Notes: a model not told the origin generated them from the letters alone. Shown: positions 9,719-18,886, numbered from the stretch's first letter. The stretch: 52,726 bases of DNA from Actinocrinis puniceicyclus (GCF_018283645.1 NZ_JAGSXH010000034.1:1-52726), one strand, 5' to 3'. A program made the numbers and translations.

Positions 9719-10406
9719 CCGGCTCTTTCTCGACGTCGGGACCGCTGCGCGCGGCGGCGGCCGCCGTGTCGCGCAGCGCGGTCAGGATGAGCACCGTCGA
9801 GGCAGCGCCAGGGTCCAGGTGCCCGATGCTGCGCGGCCCGAGGTAGCTGGCGCGTCCCTTGGAAGCCTGCATCGGGATCGTCGCTTCGGCGCCCGCGTTC
9901 GCCGCGTCGACCATCGCGTCGAGCGCGTCGAGCAGGGCGGCGCCGTCGGCGGCGGCCGCGCCGAGAGCCGCGACCGCGGGTGCCAGCGCGTCGACCATCG
10001 TCTTGTCCCCGTCGCGCGCGGCGCCGAGCTTGCGCACTGCGGCCAGGGCCGCCTCGAGCGCGGCGGCCAGACCCGGCAGGTCGACCTGTTCGGCCTCGCC
10101 CAAGATGTTGGCCGCGCGGCGGAACGCGCTGCCGTACAGCGGCCCCGAGGCCCCGCCCACCTTCGAGATCAGCGTCGTACCGGTCAACGCCAGCACGTTC
10201 GCCGGGGTGCGCGCGTCGGTGCTGTCCAGGACCCGCAGCACTCCGGCGAAACCACGGTCGAGGTTCGTGCCGTGGTCGCCGTCGCCGATGGCCGCGTCCA
10301 GGTCGCTCAGCCGGGCCCGGTCCGCTTCCACGGCCTCGGCCGCGCGCGTGATCCAGGCGGTGAAGAACGCAGTGTCCAGAATCGTGGAATGCCGCGGGGT
10401 GGTCAC
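9699..10406 (-). CDS. dhaL: Dihydroxyacetone kinase ADP-binding subunit DhaL
   Basis: 235 aa, all-helical nucleotide-binding subunit. The Mg-ADP ligands appear in DLDAAIGDGDHGTNLDRGF (the conserved Asp set), followed by SKVGGASGPLYGSAFRRAA, GAARDGDKTMVDALAPA, and GRASYLGPRSIGHLDPGAAS. All are diagnostic for DhaL. It holds ADP as a cofactor that is phosphorylated by DhaM and donates to dihydroxyacetone on DhaK, giving dihydroxyacetone phosphate for glycolysis. It begins 3 bp downstream of dhaK and overlaps dhaM, so the three genes form one transcript. Confidence 0.95.
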   Translation of the reverse strand: MTTPRHSTILDTAFFTAWITRAAEAVEADRARLSDLDAAIGDGDHGTNLDRGFAGVLRVLDSTDARTPANVLALTGTTLISKVGGASGPLYGSAFRRAANILGEAEQVDLPGLAAALEAALAAVRKLGAARDGDKTMVDALAPAVAALGAAAADGAALLDALDAMVDAANAGAEATIPMQASKGRASYLGPRSIGHLDPGAASTVLILTALRDTAAAAARSGPDVEKEPDGDDGD

Positions 10407-10409
10407 CGG

Positions 10410-11402
10410 CTACCGTCCCCAACGCAGCGCCGGCGTCTGCACGGGCGCGTCCCACAACTCGGTGAACTGCTCGGTGAGTTTGCACACGGTCAGGGAGAAG
10501 CCCTGCATCTCCAGGCTGGTGACGTAGTTGCCGACGAGGTTGCGCGCGACGGCCACGCCGCGGGCCGCGAGCAGGCGCCGCACCTCGCGGAAGACGATGT
10601 AGAGCTCGATCAGCGGCGTGCCGCCCATGCCGTTGACCATCACCAGCACCTCGCCGTCCAGCGGCAGATCCTGGTGGATCGCGTCGAGCGCGGTCTCGGC
10701 CAGCTGCGCCGCCGTGCCGATCGGACCGCGGCGGCGCCCGGGCTCGCCGTGGATGCCGACGCCGATCTCGATCTCGTCCTCGGCCAGCGTGAAACCGGGC
10801 CGGCCGGACGCCGGAGTGGTGGCGGGGCTCAGCGCGATGCCGAACGACCGGGTCCGGGCATTGACCTGCTCGGCGACGGTGACCAGCGCGGCCAGGTCCG
10901 CGCCCTGCTCGGCGAGCGCGCCGGCGATCTTCTCCACGAACACGGTGGCGCCGGTGCCGCGCCGGCCGGCCGTGTAGAGCGAGTCCTCCACCGCCACATC
11001 GTCGTTGACCAGCACGGAACGCACCTCGATGCCCTCCTCGCCGGCCAGTTCCCCGGCCATCTGGAAGTTGAGCACGTCGCCGGTGTAGTTCTTGACGATC
11101 TGCAGCACCCCGGCGCCGCCGTCGACGGCCCGCGCCGCGGCCAGCATCTGGTCCGGGACCGGGGAGGTGAACACCTCGCCGGGGCACGCCGCGTCGAGCA
11201 TGCCGTAGCCGACGAACCCCGCGTGCAGCGGCTCGTGACCGCTGCCGCCTCCGCTGACCAAGCCGACCTTTCCCGGTCGCGGCCCGCCCGCGCGCGTCAC
11301 CACGCGGCTGTCCATGTCCACGGCGAGTGAGGGATGCGCGGCGGCCAGTCCCTCAAGCGCGTCGGAGACGACGTCGTCGGGCGCGTTGATCAGCTTCTTC
11401 AC
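10410..11402 (-). CDS. dhaK: Dihydroxyacetone kinase substrate-binding subunit DhaK
   Basis: 330 aa with the DhaK fold. It has [20 protein letters not shown] at the N-terminal substrate site, [20 protein letters not shown], and the [19 protein letters not shown] segment. [18 protein letters not shown] contains the His that binds dihydroxyacetone covalently as a hemiaminal. [18 protein letters not shown] closes the domain. Translation starts at GTG 11402. It is first in the dhaKLM operon. The divergent neighbour is a chromate transporter gene, and no DhaR or DhaS-type regulator is visible. The pathway is use of dihydroxyacetone or glycerol. Confidence 0.96.
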   Translation of the reverse strand: MKKLINAPDDVVSDALEGLAAAHPSLAVDMDSRVVTRAGGPRPGKVGLVSGGGSGHEPLHAGFVGYGMLDAACPGEVFTSPVPDQMLAAARAVDGGAGVLQIVKNYTGDVLNFQMAGELAGEEGIEVRSVLVNDDVAVEDSLYTAGRRGTGATVFVEKIAGALAEQGADLAALVTVAEQVNARTRSFGIALSPATTPASGRPGFTLAEDEIEIGVGIHGEPGRRRGPIGTAAQLAETALDAIHQDLPLDGEVLVMVNGMGGTPLIELYIVFREVRRLLAARGVAVARNLVGNYVTSLEMQGFSLTVCKLTEQFTELWDAPVQTPALRWGR

Positions 11403-11595
11403 GTCCCCAGATTATGCCCGTACGGGAGCACGGCGGTGTAATCGGCACAGCGGCCGGGCGTTCTGACGGCGCGTATGTTCACGCTGTGGCAACCCGTCGC
11501 CGTGTTCGGTGCTCGGCGAAGGAGTTCGAGACCGCACCGGTATCGTCGGGGGGATCAGCGTTGCCTGTCTGCCTGCCCAACACCGAGGACACGAT

Positions 11596-12801
11596 GTGAC
11601 CGATCCGCAGGTGCCGTATGCGCCGGCTCAGGCGGCCGGGCAGGACGGCGCGGCCCGGCCGCGGGTGGGCCTGGGCGAGATCGCGCGGGAGTGGGGCCGC
11701 ATCGGCTGCATCGGCTTCGGCGGTCCTCCGGCGCACATCGCGCTGCTGCGAGGGCTGTGCGTCGAGCAGCGCGGATGGCTGGCCGCGGACGAGTTCGAGG
11801 ACGGGATCGCCGCGACGAACCTGCTGCCCGGGCCCGCCTCGACCCAGCTGGCGATCTTCTGCGCCTGGAGGCTGCGCAGGGCGCCGGGGGCGATCGTCGG
11901 CGGGCTGTGTTTCATCGTGCCCGGACTTCTTCTGATCATCGGCTTGTCGGCGCTGTTCCTCTCCGAACATGCACCGCTGTGGGTGCGCGGGGCGGCCGCG
12001 GGGGCAGGCGCCGCGGTGGCCGCGGTGGCGCTGAACGCGGCGGCCACGCTGCTGCCGGCGAGCCGCCGGCGCGCGCACCGGCCGGGACAGCGGCGCCGGT
12101 GGGCCGGTTATCTCGGGCTTGGCGCGGCGGCGGCGATTCTGATCGGACCGTACCTGGTACTGGTCCTGGTGGCGTGCGGCGGCGCCGAGGCGCTGTGGCG
12201 CAGGCGCGCGGCACCGGGGGCGCAGGTCTCGCTGTGGCCGCTGGCCGCGGCCGCGGCGGCGCCGTCCGGCGTGCTCGGCGCGCTGGCCTGGACCGCGTTC
12301 AAGGTCGGCGCCCTCTCGTACGGCGGCGGCTTCGTCATCATTCCGCTGATGCAGGCGGACGCCGTACACCGGTACCACTTCCTGACCGCGGGCCAGTTCA
12401 CCGCGGCGGTGGCGCTCGGGCAGATCACCCCGGGGCCGGTGGTGCAGACGGTCGCCGTGGTCGGATACGGCGCGGCGGGGGCGCTCGGCGCGCTGCTCGC
12501 CGCGGCGGTCGCGTTCTCGCCCTCGTTCCTGCTGGTGTTGTTCGGGGCCGGGCGGTTCGACCGGCTGCGCGGCAGCCAGACCGTGCAGGCGTTCCTCGAC
12601 GGCGCGGGGCCGGCCACGATCGGCGCGATCGGCGGGTCGGCGTTCACGCTCGGGCTGGCGCTGGCCGAGCCCTGGCAGTTCGCGGTGCTGGCCGCGGCGG
12701 GTCTCTGGCTGCTGGTGCTGCGGCGCGGCGTGGTCAGCGCCCTGCTCGGCGCGGGCGCGTTGGGCGTGGTCGCGGCGCTGGTCGGTCTCGCGCTGTCCTG
12801 A
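11596..12801 (+). CDS. chrA: Chromate transporter ChrA (full-length, two-domain)
   Basis: 401 aa with two homologous CHR domains. The first has GCIGFGGPPAHIALLR and EDGIAATNLLPGPASTQLAIF. The second has AFKVGALSYGGGFVIIPLMQ and ALGQITPGPVVQTVAVVGY. The FGGP and PGP motifs match the long-chain ChrA family of anion transporters, which export chromate or take up sulfate-like anions. The frame is open upstream, but GTG at 11596 follows a plausible ribosome site (GAGGAC) and removes a low-complexity leader. The ATG two bases earlier is out of frame and meets a stop at once. It is monocistronic and ends at a strong hairpin shared with the convergent ABC operon. Confidence 0.9.
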   Translation: MTDPQVPYAPAQAAGQDGAARPRVGLGEIAREWGRIGCIGFGGPPAHIALLRGLCVEQRGWLAADEFEDGIAATNLLPGPASTQLAIFCAWRLRRAPGAIVGGLCFIVPGLLLIIGLSALFLSEHAPLWVRGAAAGAGAAVAAVALNAAATLLPASRRRAHRPGQRRRWAGYLGLGAAAAILIGPYLVLVLVACGGAEALWRRRAAPGAQVSLWPLAAAAAAPSGVLGALAWTAFKVGALSYGGGFVIIPLMQADAVHRYHFLTAGQFTAAVALGQITPGPVVQTVAVVGYGAAGALGALLAAAVAFSPSFLLVLFGAGRFDRLRGSQTVQAFLDGAGPATIGAIGGSAFTLGLALAEPWQFAVLAAAGLWLLVLRRGVVSALLGAGALGVVAALVGLALS

Positions 12802-12814
12802 CCGGGGTGCGAGC

Positions 12815-12849
12815 GGGCCGGGCGCGCTACGTCCGCGGGCGCCCGGCCC
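12815..12849. terminator. Bidirectional hairpin terminator candidate between chrA and the ABC operon
   Basis: A perfect 11-bp inverted repeat: GGGCCGGGCGC at 12815-12825 pairs with GCGCCCGGCCC at 12839-12849 across a 13-nt loop. It lies 14 bp after the chrA stop and about 75 bp past the stop of the convergent permease gene. It has no T-tract, as is common for actinobacterial hairpin terminators. Confidence 0.6.
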
Positions 12850-12922
12850 GAGGGCCGACAAGACGTGGCCCCCTTGTCTCCGCGCGATCCGGCGAGATCC
12901 GGTGCGCTCGGGCGGGCACCGG

Positions 12923-13756
12923 TCACGCGGTGCGGCGGCGCAGGGTGACCGCGCCGAGCGCGAGCGAGACGAGCGTGATACCGACGATGACGATCAGGTC
13001 CCTGACGACCAGGCCGTCCACGCCGGGCCGCGCGGTCAGCCGGTTCATCGCGTCGACCGCGTAGGACAGCGGCATCACGTCGGAGATCCACCGCAGCACC
13101 GGCTGCATGTCCCCGCGCGGCGTGAACAATCCGCACAGCAGGAACTGCGGCAGGATGAACGCCGGCAGGAACTGCACGGCCTGGAACTCGGTGGCGGCGA
13201 ACGCGGAGACGAACAGGCCCAGCGCGGTGCCGAGCAGGCCGTCGGCCAGCGCCACCGCGAACAGCAGCCAGGTCGGACCGCTCACGTGCAGCCCGAGCGG
13301 ACCGAGGGTCAGGCCGAAGGCCACGGCGGCCTGCACCAGGGCCAGCGCGCCGAAGGCGAACGCGTAGCCGAGCAGCAGATCCAGCTTGCCCAGCGGCATG
13401 GTCAGCAACCGCTCCAGGGTCCCGCTGGACCGCTCGCGCAGCGTCGCGACCGAGGTGACCAGGAACATCACGGTCAGCGGGAAGATGCCCAGCAGCGGCG
13501 CGCCGGAGTGGTCGAAGATGCGCGGTTCGGCGTCGAAGACGTACTTGAGCAGGATCAGCAGTACGCAGGGAACGACGATGAGCAGGCCGATGGTGCGCGG
13601 ATCGTGCCGCAGTTGGGACAGCACGCGCTGAGCGGTGGCCAGGGTGCGCAGCGCGCTGGCACGCGCCCGGGGCGCGGCTGCGGGGCGCTCGGGCGGACGC
13701 GCGGCCGTCGCAGCGCTCGTCGACTCACTTGTCGACTCACTCGTCGGGACGCTCAT
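12923..13756 (-). CDS. ABC transporter permease (ABC-2 family)
   Basis: 277 aa. The coding frame extends upstream through the ATPase gene, but the ATG at 13756 overlaps the ATPase stop (ATGA). It starts a Ser/Thr/Ala-rich tail followed by about six membrane helices. ERSSGTLERLLTMPLGKLDLLLGY is the conserved cytoplasmic coupling segment of ABC-2 exporters (the EKEEGTLE-type motif). LPAFILPQFLLCGLFTPRGDMQPVLRWISDVMPLSY is the typical C-terminal signature. It pairs with the ATPase encoded just before it to form an exporter, probably for a drug or lipid. Regulation is likely by the TetR protein encoded at 14653-15282. Confidence 0.92.
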   Translation of the reverse strand: MSVPTSESTSESTSAATAARPPERPAAAPRARASALRTLATAQRVLSQLRHDPRTIGLLIVVPCVLLILLKYVFDAEPRIFDHSGAPLLGIFPLTVMFLVTSVATLRERSSGTLERLLTMPLGKLDLLLGYAFAFGALALVQAAVAFGLTLGPLGLHVSGPTWLLFAVALADGLLGTALGLFVSAFAATEFQAVQFLPAFILPQFLLCGLFTPRGDMQPVLRWISDVMPLSYAVDAMNRLTARPGVDGLVVRDLIVIVGITLVSLALGAVTLRRRTA

Positions 13757-14571
13757 CGGGACGCCTCCTTCGCCGGTTCGGACCGATCGGACCCTGACAC
13801 ACCGGCGCTCGTGCCCGTACCCGTCGCGGTATCCGGGCGCTGATCCTCCTCGACGAGCGCGAGGAACGCCTGCTCGATCTCGCGGGCCCCGGTGCGCGCG
13901 AGCAGCGCGGCCGGTGTGTCGTCGGCGATGATCGCCCCGTCGCGCATCAGCAGCAGGTGGTCGCAGCGGGTCGCCTCGTCCATGACGTGGCTTGAGATCA
14001 GCAGCGTGGCTCCCGCGCCGGCCAGACGGTGGAACAGGTCCCACAGTTCGCGCCGCAGCACCGGATCGAGGCCGACGGTCGGCTCGTCGAGCACGAGCAG
14101 TTCGGGCTCGCCGAGCAGCGCGGCGGCGAGCGAGACGCGGGCGTGCTGCCCACCGGAAAGCCGTCCGACCACGTCGCGTTCCCGGCCCCGGAGCCCGACC
14201 TGCGCGGCCACGCGCTCGGCGTCGGCGCGCGGCACGCCGAGCACGGCGGCGAAGTAGCGCAGGTTCTCCGCGACGGTCAGGTCCGAATAGACCGAGGGCG
14301 CCTGCGTGACGTAGCCGACGCGGCGGCGCAACCGGGCGTCACCGGCCGGGCGGCCGAGCACGGTGACCCGGCCGCCGGCGGTCTTCTGGACCCCGACGAT
14401 CGAACGCATGAGCGTGGTCTTGCCGCAGCCGCTCGGGCCGAGCAGACCGGTCACGCTGCCGCGGGCGATATCCAGGCTCAGACCGTCGAGCACCGCCCGG
14501 CCGCCGCGCACCACGCGCAGCTCGCGCACTTGTACCGCCGGCTCGGGCGAGCCGGCCAAGAAATTAACCAC
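13753..14571 (-). CDS. ABC transporter ATP-binding protein
   Basis: 272 aa, DrrA-like exporter ATPase. It has Walker A GLLGPSGCGKTTLMRSIVG, Q-loop YVTQAPSVYSDLTVAENLRY, signature LSGGQHARVSLAAALLGEP, Walker B LLVLDEPTVGLDP, and H-loop LLISSHVMDEATRCD. The C-terminal tail is Asp/Thr/Gly-rich. Translation starts at GTG 14571. An imperfect 22-bp palindrome covers this start codon, so repressor binding there would block transcription or initiation. The 4-bp overlap with the permease gene implies coupled translation. Confidence 0.94.
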   Translation of the reverse strand: MVNFLAGSPEPAVQVRELRVVRGGRAVLDGLSLDIARGSVTGLLGPSGCGKTTLMRSIVGVQKTAGGRVTVLGRPAGDARLRRRVGYVTQAPSVYSDLTVAENLRYFAAVLGVPRADAERVAAQVGLRGRERDVVGRLSGGQHARVSLAAALLGEPELLVLDEPTVGLDPVLRRELWDLFHRLAGAGATLLISSHVMDEATRCDHLLLMRDGAIIADDTPAALLARTGAREIEQAFLALVEEDQRPDTATGTGTSAGVSGSDRSEPAKEASR

Positions 14572-14582
14572 ACGATTAGTTT
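14561..14582. promoter_or_regulatory. Candidate TetR operator over the ABC ATPase start
   Basis: AAATTAACC (14561-14569) and GATTAGTTT (14574-14582) form arms matching at 7 of 9 positions around a 4-bp centre (ACAC). AT-rich dyads of this size are typical TetR-family operators. The site is unusually AT-rich for this DNA, overlaps the GTG at 14571, and lies near the tetR gene that follows on the same strand side. The assignment to that regulator is inferred. Confidence 0.5.
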
Positions 14583-14620
14583 CGATGGGCGCGGCGGTCC
14601 TGTCAATCTCCGCGCGCGGT

Positions 14621-14660
14621 AGTCGGCGGTCGTCAGCGGTCGTCAGCGGTCGTCAGCCGA
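14621..14660. repeat. 10-bp tandem repeat at the 3' end of the tetR gene
   Basis: CGTCAGCGGT at 14631-14640 and 14641-14650, with diverged flanking copies AGTCGGCGGT (14621-14630) and CGTCAGCCGA (14651-14660). The last copy contains the tetR stop. There is no hairpin. It looks like simple slippage. Confidence 0.6.
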
Positions 14661-15282
14661 CGAGGTAACGCTGCAGCGTCGGCGCGAGCAGCGGCACCAG
14701 TTCCTCCACCGGCGCCGAGGCAAGCGGCTCGACGGCGAGCACATAGCGGCCCATGATCATGCCGACCATCTGCGTCATCGCCAGCTGCGCGCGCAGTTCG
14801 GGCTGCGGCAGGTCGAGCACGGCGGCGACCGGGCGGGCCAGCTCCCGCATGATGAAGCCGCGCATGAGCCTGGCCATCTGCTCGTTGGTGGCCGCGGCGC
14901 GCAGCACCGCCAGCACGCGGTCCCGCGCGGCGGGATTCTCCAGCAGCCCGAAGGCGAAGCGCACCAGGCGCTCGCCGACGGCTTCACGGCCGCCGCCGAC
15001 GATCCGGGCCACCAGTTCGCGCGGCTGGAGCGGGAACTCGAGTGCGGCGAGGAAGAGCTGGTCCTTGGTGCCGAAGTAGTGGTGCAGCAGGGCGGGGTTC
15101 ACCGCCGCGGCGCGGGCGATGGCGCGCATGCTGGTGTTCTCGTAGCCGCGCGCGGCGAATTCGGCGCGGGCCGCGTCGAGGATGACCTGGCGGGTGTCGC
15201 CGCCGCCGGGCCGCCGACCGGGCCTGCCCCGCCGTGCGGCGGCGTCCGCGTCCGCGACCCCGGCGTCACCCTGTGCGCTCAC
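14653..15282 (-). CDS. TetR-family transcriptional regulator
   Basis: 209 aa. After a Gly/Arg-rich leader the helix-turn-helix is clear: [20 protein letters not shown], then [35 protein letters not shown]. The C-terminal part ([20 protein letters not shown] onward) is the TetR_C_17-like ligand and dimer domain. The gene lies upstream of and codirectional with the ABC exporter genes. It is divergent from psuG, so it most likely represses the exporter and itself. Translation starts at GTG 15282 just downstream of a TTGATAATGAA-like AT-rich stretch and may be nearly leaderless. Confidence 0.92.
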   Translation of the reverse strand: MSAQGDAGVADADAAARRGRPGRRPGGGDTRQVILDAARAEFAARGYENTSMRAIARAAAVNPALLHHYFGTKDQLFLAALEFPLQPRELVARIVGGGREAVGERLVRFAFGLLENPAARDRVLAVLRAAATNEQMARLMRGFIMRELARPVAAVLDLPQPELRAQLAMTQMVGMIMGRYVLAVEPLASAPVEELVPLLAPTLQRYLVG

Positions 15283-15292
15283 AGGTTCATTA

Positions 15293-15334
15293 TCAATCAG
15301 GCGCAGTCAATCAGGCGCAGTCAATCAGGCGCAG
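15293..15334. repeat. Three exact tandem copies of a 14-bp unit in the tetR-psuG gap
   Basis: TCAATCAGGCGCAG occurs at 15293-15306, 15307-15320 and 15321-15334 with no mismatch and no spacer. It starts 11 bp upstream of the tetR GTG and ends 66 bp before the psuG ATG. Read on the minus strand each unit contains TGATTGA, and the unit junctions create two TTGACT hexamers resembling -35 elements. It could be an iterated regulator site or promoter element. Confidence 0.85.
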
Positions 15335-15400
15335 CGCGCCGACGCCGCGCGGCGGCCAACCGGCAGCGCCGCGGCGCGCCTTCGCGTCATCCGCGCGGTT

Positions 15401-16378
15401 ATGATCAACGGTATGGACGTACGCGGGCTGACTCGCCGCCCGGAGGATCCGGCGCTGCGGGTGGCGGCGGAGGTCGCCGAGGCGCTGGCCGCCGGCGCGC
15501 CGGTCGTCGCGCTGGAGTCGACCATCATCAGCCACGGCCTGCCCAGGCCGGACAACCTGCGTGTCGCGCGACAGATCGAGCAGGCGGTGCGGCAGGCCGG
15601 CGCGGTCCCGGCGACGGTCGCGGTCGTGGACGGGGTGGCCCGGGTCGGCCTCGACGAGGCGGCGCTCGCCGCGATCGCCGAACGCCAGGACGTGGCCAAG
15701 GCGAGCGTGCGCGACCTCGGCTTCGTCGTGGCGCGCGGCGGCAGCGCGGCGACGACGGTCGCGGCGACCGCGCATCTGGCCGAGCGGGCGGGGATCCGGC
15801 TGTTCGCGACCGGCGGGCTCGGCGGCGTGCACCGCGCGGCGCGGGAGAGCTGGGACGAATCGGCCGACCTGGTGGCGCTGGCGCGCACCGGGATCGCCGT
15901 GGTCTGCTCCGGGGTCAAGTCGATCCTCGACGTCGGCGCGACGCTGGAACGGCTGGAGAGCCTCAACGTTCCGGTCGTCGGGTACCGCACGCACGCCTTC
16001 CCCGGCTTCTACATCACCGATTCCGGCTTCCGGCTCGACTGGCGGGCCGACTCGCCCGCACAGGTCGCGCAGGTCATCCAAGCGCGCGCGGCGCTGGGGC
16101 TCGGGCACCAGGGTCTGGTGGTGGCCAATCCGCTGCCGCCGCACGAGCAGCTCGACGCGACGCTGCACGAGCAGGTGCTGGCCGCGGCGCTGGAGCAGGC
16201 GGCGGCGCAGCGGGTCGCCGGCAAGGCGGTCACGCCGTTCCTGCTGGACTTCTTCCACCGGCACACCGGCGGCGAGAGCCTGCGCGCGAACGTGCGTCTC
16301 GTGCTGCGCAACGCGCAACTGGCGGGGCGGATCGCCGTCGAACTGTCGGGCGGCGGCGCGCGGGCCGGCGCGGCGTGA
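15401..16378 (+). CDS. psuG: Pseudouridine-5'-phosphate glycosidase PsuG
   Basis: 325 aa from ATG 15401. It splits pseudouridine-5'-phosphate into uracil and ribose-5-phosphate. Family motifs are clear: [18 protein letters not shown] (the catalytic Glu of ALESTIIxHG), [59 protein letters not shown] (catalytic Lys), and [20 protein letters not shown]. The length is normal. Its stop overlaps the GTG of the PfkB kinase gene (GTGA), so the pair is coupled. The uracil produced could feed the pyrimidine operon at 1.5-6.4 kb. Confidence 0.96.
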   Translation: MINGMDVRGLTRRPEDPALRVAAEVAEALAAGAPVVALESTIISHGLPRPDNLRVARQIEQAVRQAGAVPATVAVVDGVARVGLDEAALAAIAERQDVAKASVRDLGFVVARGGSAATTVAATAHLAERAGIRLFATGGLGGVHRAARESWDESADLVALARTGIAVVCSGVKSILDVGATLERLESLNVPVVGYRTHAFPGFYITDSGFRLDWRADSPAQVAQVIQARAALGLGHQGLVVANPLPPHEQLDATLHEQVLAAALEQAAAQRVAGKAVTPFLLDFFHRHTGGESLRANVRLVLRNAQLAGRIAVELSGGGARAGAA

Positions 16379-17397
16379 ACCCGGGCCGCCCCGGCGGCGG
16401 GGGCCCGGCGGTCGTGCTGCTCGGCGACGTGATGACGGACCTGGTCGCCCGGCTCGACGGACCGCTGGTGCCCGCCGGCGACAGTCCCGCGCGCATCAGC
16501 GTCGAGGGCGGCGGGGCGGCGGCCAACACGGCCGCCTGGCTGGCCGGTCTGGGTGTGCGCACGGTGCTGCTCGGGCGGGTCGGCGACGACGCGGCGGGCC
16601 GGTCGGCCACGGGCGCGCTGCGCGCCGCCGGGGTCGAGACGCGCTTCGCGGTCGACCGCGAGCGGCCGACCGGGACGGTCATCGTCCTCGTCGAGCCGGG
16701 CGGCGAACGCACGATGGTGCCCGACGCCGGTGCGAACGCGGCGCTCGCGGCCGAGGACCTGCCGACGCAGGTCTTCCGCCGAGCTGCCCACCTGCATCTT
16801 TCCGGCTACACCCTGCTGCGGCCGGGCAGCCGCGGCGCCGGCCTGGCGGCTCTCGGCCTGGCGCGCGCGGCGGGTATGACAGTATCCGTCGACGCGGCGT
16901 CGGCCGGTCCGCTGGAGGCGGCGGGAGCGGCGCGGTTCCTCTCCTGGATCGGGGGGATCGAGATACTGTTCGCGAACCTGCCGGAGGCCCGGACGCTGGC
17001 CCGTGCATCGCAGGGTCCATCGACGGCTGTGACAGCAGCCGTAGGTTCCTCGCCGCTTGTCCACGGTGCGCAGCCGCGGACCATTGGCAGCGTTCTGACA
17101 GAGCACTGCCGCTTGGCCGTGGTCAAGCTCGGCGCCGAGGGCGCGTTGGCATGTACCTCCGGCGGCGAGTGTGAGCACGTTGGGGCCGTGCCACTCGACC
17201 CCGGCGCCGCGGTCGACAGCACCGGGGCGGGTGACGCGTTCGCCGCCGGTTTCCTGCGCGCGTGGCTGGCCGGTCGTCCGGTGGGCGATGCGCTGCGGTC
17301 CGGCAGCGCCCTCGCGGCGCGGGCCGTCTCGGGAGTCGGCGCCCGGCCGGCACTTCCCTCCATCGGTACCGAATCGCAATCCACTCAATCTAGATGA
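16375..17397 (+). CDS. psuK: PfkB-family carbohydrate kinase, probable pseudouridine kinase PsuK
   Basis: 340 aa from GTG 16375. It is a ribokinase-fold enzyme with N-terminal [28 protein letters not shown] (PfkB signature 1 region) and C-terminal [20 protein letters not shown] (signature 2, with the anion hole and catalytic Asp). Coupled translation with psuG makes pseudouridine the natural substrate, giving the phosphate that PsuG cleaves. By family alone it could act on other ribosyl substrates. An insertion of lower codon bias lies at about residues 205-255 ([20 protein letters not shown] and on), in a lid-proximal region. The stop is followed by AT-rich DNA. Confidence 0.88.
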   Translation: MNPGRPGGGGPAVVLLGDVMTDLVARLDGPLVPAGDSPARISVEGGGAAANTAAWLAGLGVRTVLLGRVGDDAAGRSATGALRAAGVETRFAVDRERPTGTVIVLVEPGGERTMVPDAGANAALAAEDLPTQVFRRAAHLHLSGYTLLRPGSRGAGLAALGLARAAGMTVSVDAASAGPLEAAGAARFLSWIGGIEILFANLPEARTLARASQGPSTAVTAAVGSSPLVHGAQPRTIGSVLTEHCRLAVVKLGAEGALACTSGGECEHVGAVPLDPGAAVDSTGAGDAFAAGFLRAWLAGRPVGDALRSGSALAARAVSGVGARPALPSIGTESQSTQSR

Positions 17398-17446
17398 AAA
17401 TACTCGTATGTGATATGATGTCAGTTTACCGGTCTAATCTGGCGGC

Positions 17447-18235
17447 ATGTGTTACGAAGCCGATGCCATTCCGCCGTTCTACGGCCCCGCACTGACCACG
17501 ACGACCAGCGCCGGCCTGCTGCTGACCGCCTCCGACGGCGCTTCGTGCGCGGCCTATCTCTCGCTGCCGGCCGAGCCGAGTGGGCCGGGCGTGCTCGTGC
17601 TGCCCGACAACCGAGGGCTTTCCCGGTTCTACGAGGAGCTGACCCGACGCCTGGCCGAGCAGGGCCTGCCCGCGCTCGCGGTCGACTACTTCGGGCGCAG
17701 CGCCGGAACCGACTACCGCGCCCGCCCCGCCGACTTCGGCGCGCTGCCGCGGCACATGACGCATCTGCGTGCGCTGACGCGCGAAGCGCTGTCCGCGGAC
17801 TTCGACGCCGCGCTGGCGCACCTGCGCTCGCCCGCGGGCGGGGCCTGCCGCGCGGTGATCTCGCTCGGTTTCTGCATGGGCGGCCGGTTCGCCTTCACCG
17901 CCGCGCACCGCCGCTTCGCCCTGGCCGGCGCGATCGGGCTGTACGGCTTCCCGGACGCGCTCAACGGCGCGCCCGGCCCGATCCAGCTGGCCCGCGAGCT
18001 GACCGCCCCGATCCTGGGCCTGTTCGCCGGGCAGGACGAGGGAATCCCGGCGAGCATGGTCGCGGCCTTCGACGAGGCGCTGGCCGCCGCGGGCAACGCG
18101 CACGAGATCGTCACCTACCCGGGCACGACGCACGGTTTCTTCGAGGCCGACGCGCTGGCCTTCCAGGAGGAGTGCGCGGACGTGTGGCGCAGGGTGCTCG
18201 ACTTCGCGCACAGGCACCGCGACGCCGAGGCCTGA
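17447..18235 (+). CDS. Dienelactone hydrolase family protein
   Basis: 262 aa, alpha/beta-hydrolase of the dienelactone hydrolase type. The Cys-His-Asp triad is visible: nucleophile Cys in SLGFCMGGRFAF, Asp in LFAGQDEGIPASM, and His in YPGTTHGFFEAD. The N-terminus MCYEADAIPPFYGP is common in actinobacterial DLH proteins. It may hydrolyse lactones or esters, but the natural substrate is unknown. The 50-bp upstream region is AT-rich with a TATGAT hexamer at 17414-17419 that could be its -10 element. Confidence 0.92.
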   Translation: MCYEADAIPPFYGPALTTTTSAGLLLTASDGASCAAYLSLPAEPSGPGVLVLPDNRGLSRFYEELTRRLAEQGLPALAVDYFGRSAGTDYRARPADFGALPRHMTHLRALTREALSADFDAALAHLRSPAGGACRAVISLGFCMGGRFAFTAAHRRFALAGAIGLYGFPDALNGAPGPIQLARELTAPILGLFAGQDEGIPASMVAAFDEALAAAGNAHEIVTYPGTTHGFFEADALAFQEECADVWRRVLDFAHRHRDAEA

Positions 18236-18295
18236 CGGGGGAAGGCCGCATGCGGCGCTCCCCGACGCGGTACCGCCTCGGCCTATGCTGGGGCG

Positions 18296-18886
18296 GTGCC
18301 CGCACTCCGCATCACGCCGCGTGAGTTCCAGCTCGTGCTGCTGCGCCGGATGGCCGACTACCACCCCGAGCTGGTCGAACAGGCCCGTCGCGTGCTCGGC
18401 GCCACGGTCAGCGAGCAGCGCGAGGTCAACGCGCATTGGCAGCGGATGCAACGCTCGCGCTCGTATCGCGGCGCACTGCCCGCGTTGCGCGGATTCCTCG
18501 GCGAGCCGCTGGCGCAGGAGCAGCGCCGGATAGGAGACCTGACCTGCCACATCACGCGCTGGAAGCTGCCGCTGTGGCCGGATCTGCTGTTCGAGGCGCT
18601 GACCGGCCCCGGCGGTGTCATGCTGACGGAGCAACTGGTGCGCGATCCCGCCGCGGCCAAGCCCCGCCTGGAGACGATCGACGACCTGACGCCGTGGTCC
18701 TGCGTGATCGGCGACGTCGAACGGGCGTTCGCCTCGGTCAGGCACCGCGACGGCTCCGCGCCGAGCCGCTGGACCATGGACTTCACCGCGCCGGACGGCG
18801 CGGGCACGCCGGTGGCGGTGACCGCTGAATTCGTCTGGGGTCTGCTGCAGACGGCCCGGACCGCCGCGGGGAGCGAGCCGCGATGA
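18296..18886 (+). CDS. Hypothetical protein
   Basis: 196 aa, not recognised. Translation starts at GTG 18296, 60 bp after the hydrolase. The first half is helical and basic (REFQLVLLRRMADYHPELVEQARRVLGATVSEQREV). A middle part is rich in aromatic residues (TCHITRWKLPLWPDLLFEAL). A C-terminal beta-rich segment ends VAVTAEFVWGLLQTARTA. There is no signal peptide, membrane helix or clear motif. Codon use is strongly actinobacterial, so it is a real gene. It is convergent with the LuxR-type gene. Confidence 0.7.
   Translation: MPALRITPREFQLVLLRRMADYHPELVEQARRVLGATVSEQREVNAHWQRMQRSRSYRGALPALRGFLGEPLAQEQRRIGDLTCHITRWKLPLWPDLLFEALTGPGGVMLTEQLVRDPAAAKPRLETIDDLTPWSCVIGDVERAFASVRHRDGSAPSRWTMDFTAPDGAGTPVAVTAEFVWGLLQTARTAAGSEPR

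Noticed and set aside
8907-11330. 807-aa plus-strand open frame
   Set aside because: Lies antisense to dhaK, dhaL, dhaM and the YbaK-like gene. Low complexity and no recognisable fold.
12815-12849. Inverted repeat considered as a transposon end
   Set aside because: It lies between convergent genes, is a single compact hairpin, and no transposase or target duplication is seen.
15293-15334. Short repeats considered as a CRISPR array
   Set aside because: The repeats are directly adjacent with no spacers, the unit is 14 bp, and no cas gene is present.
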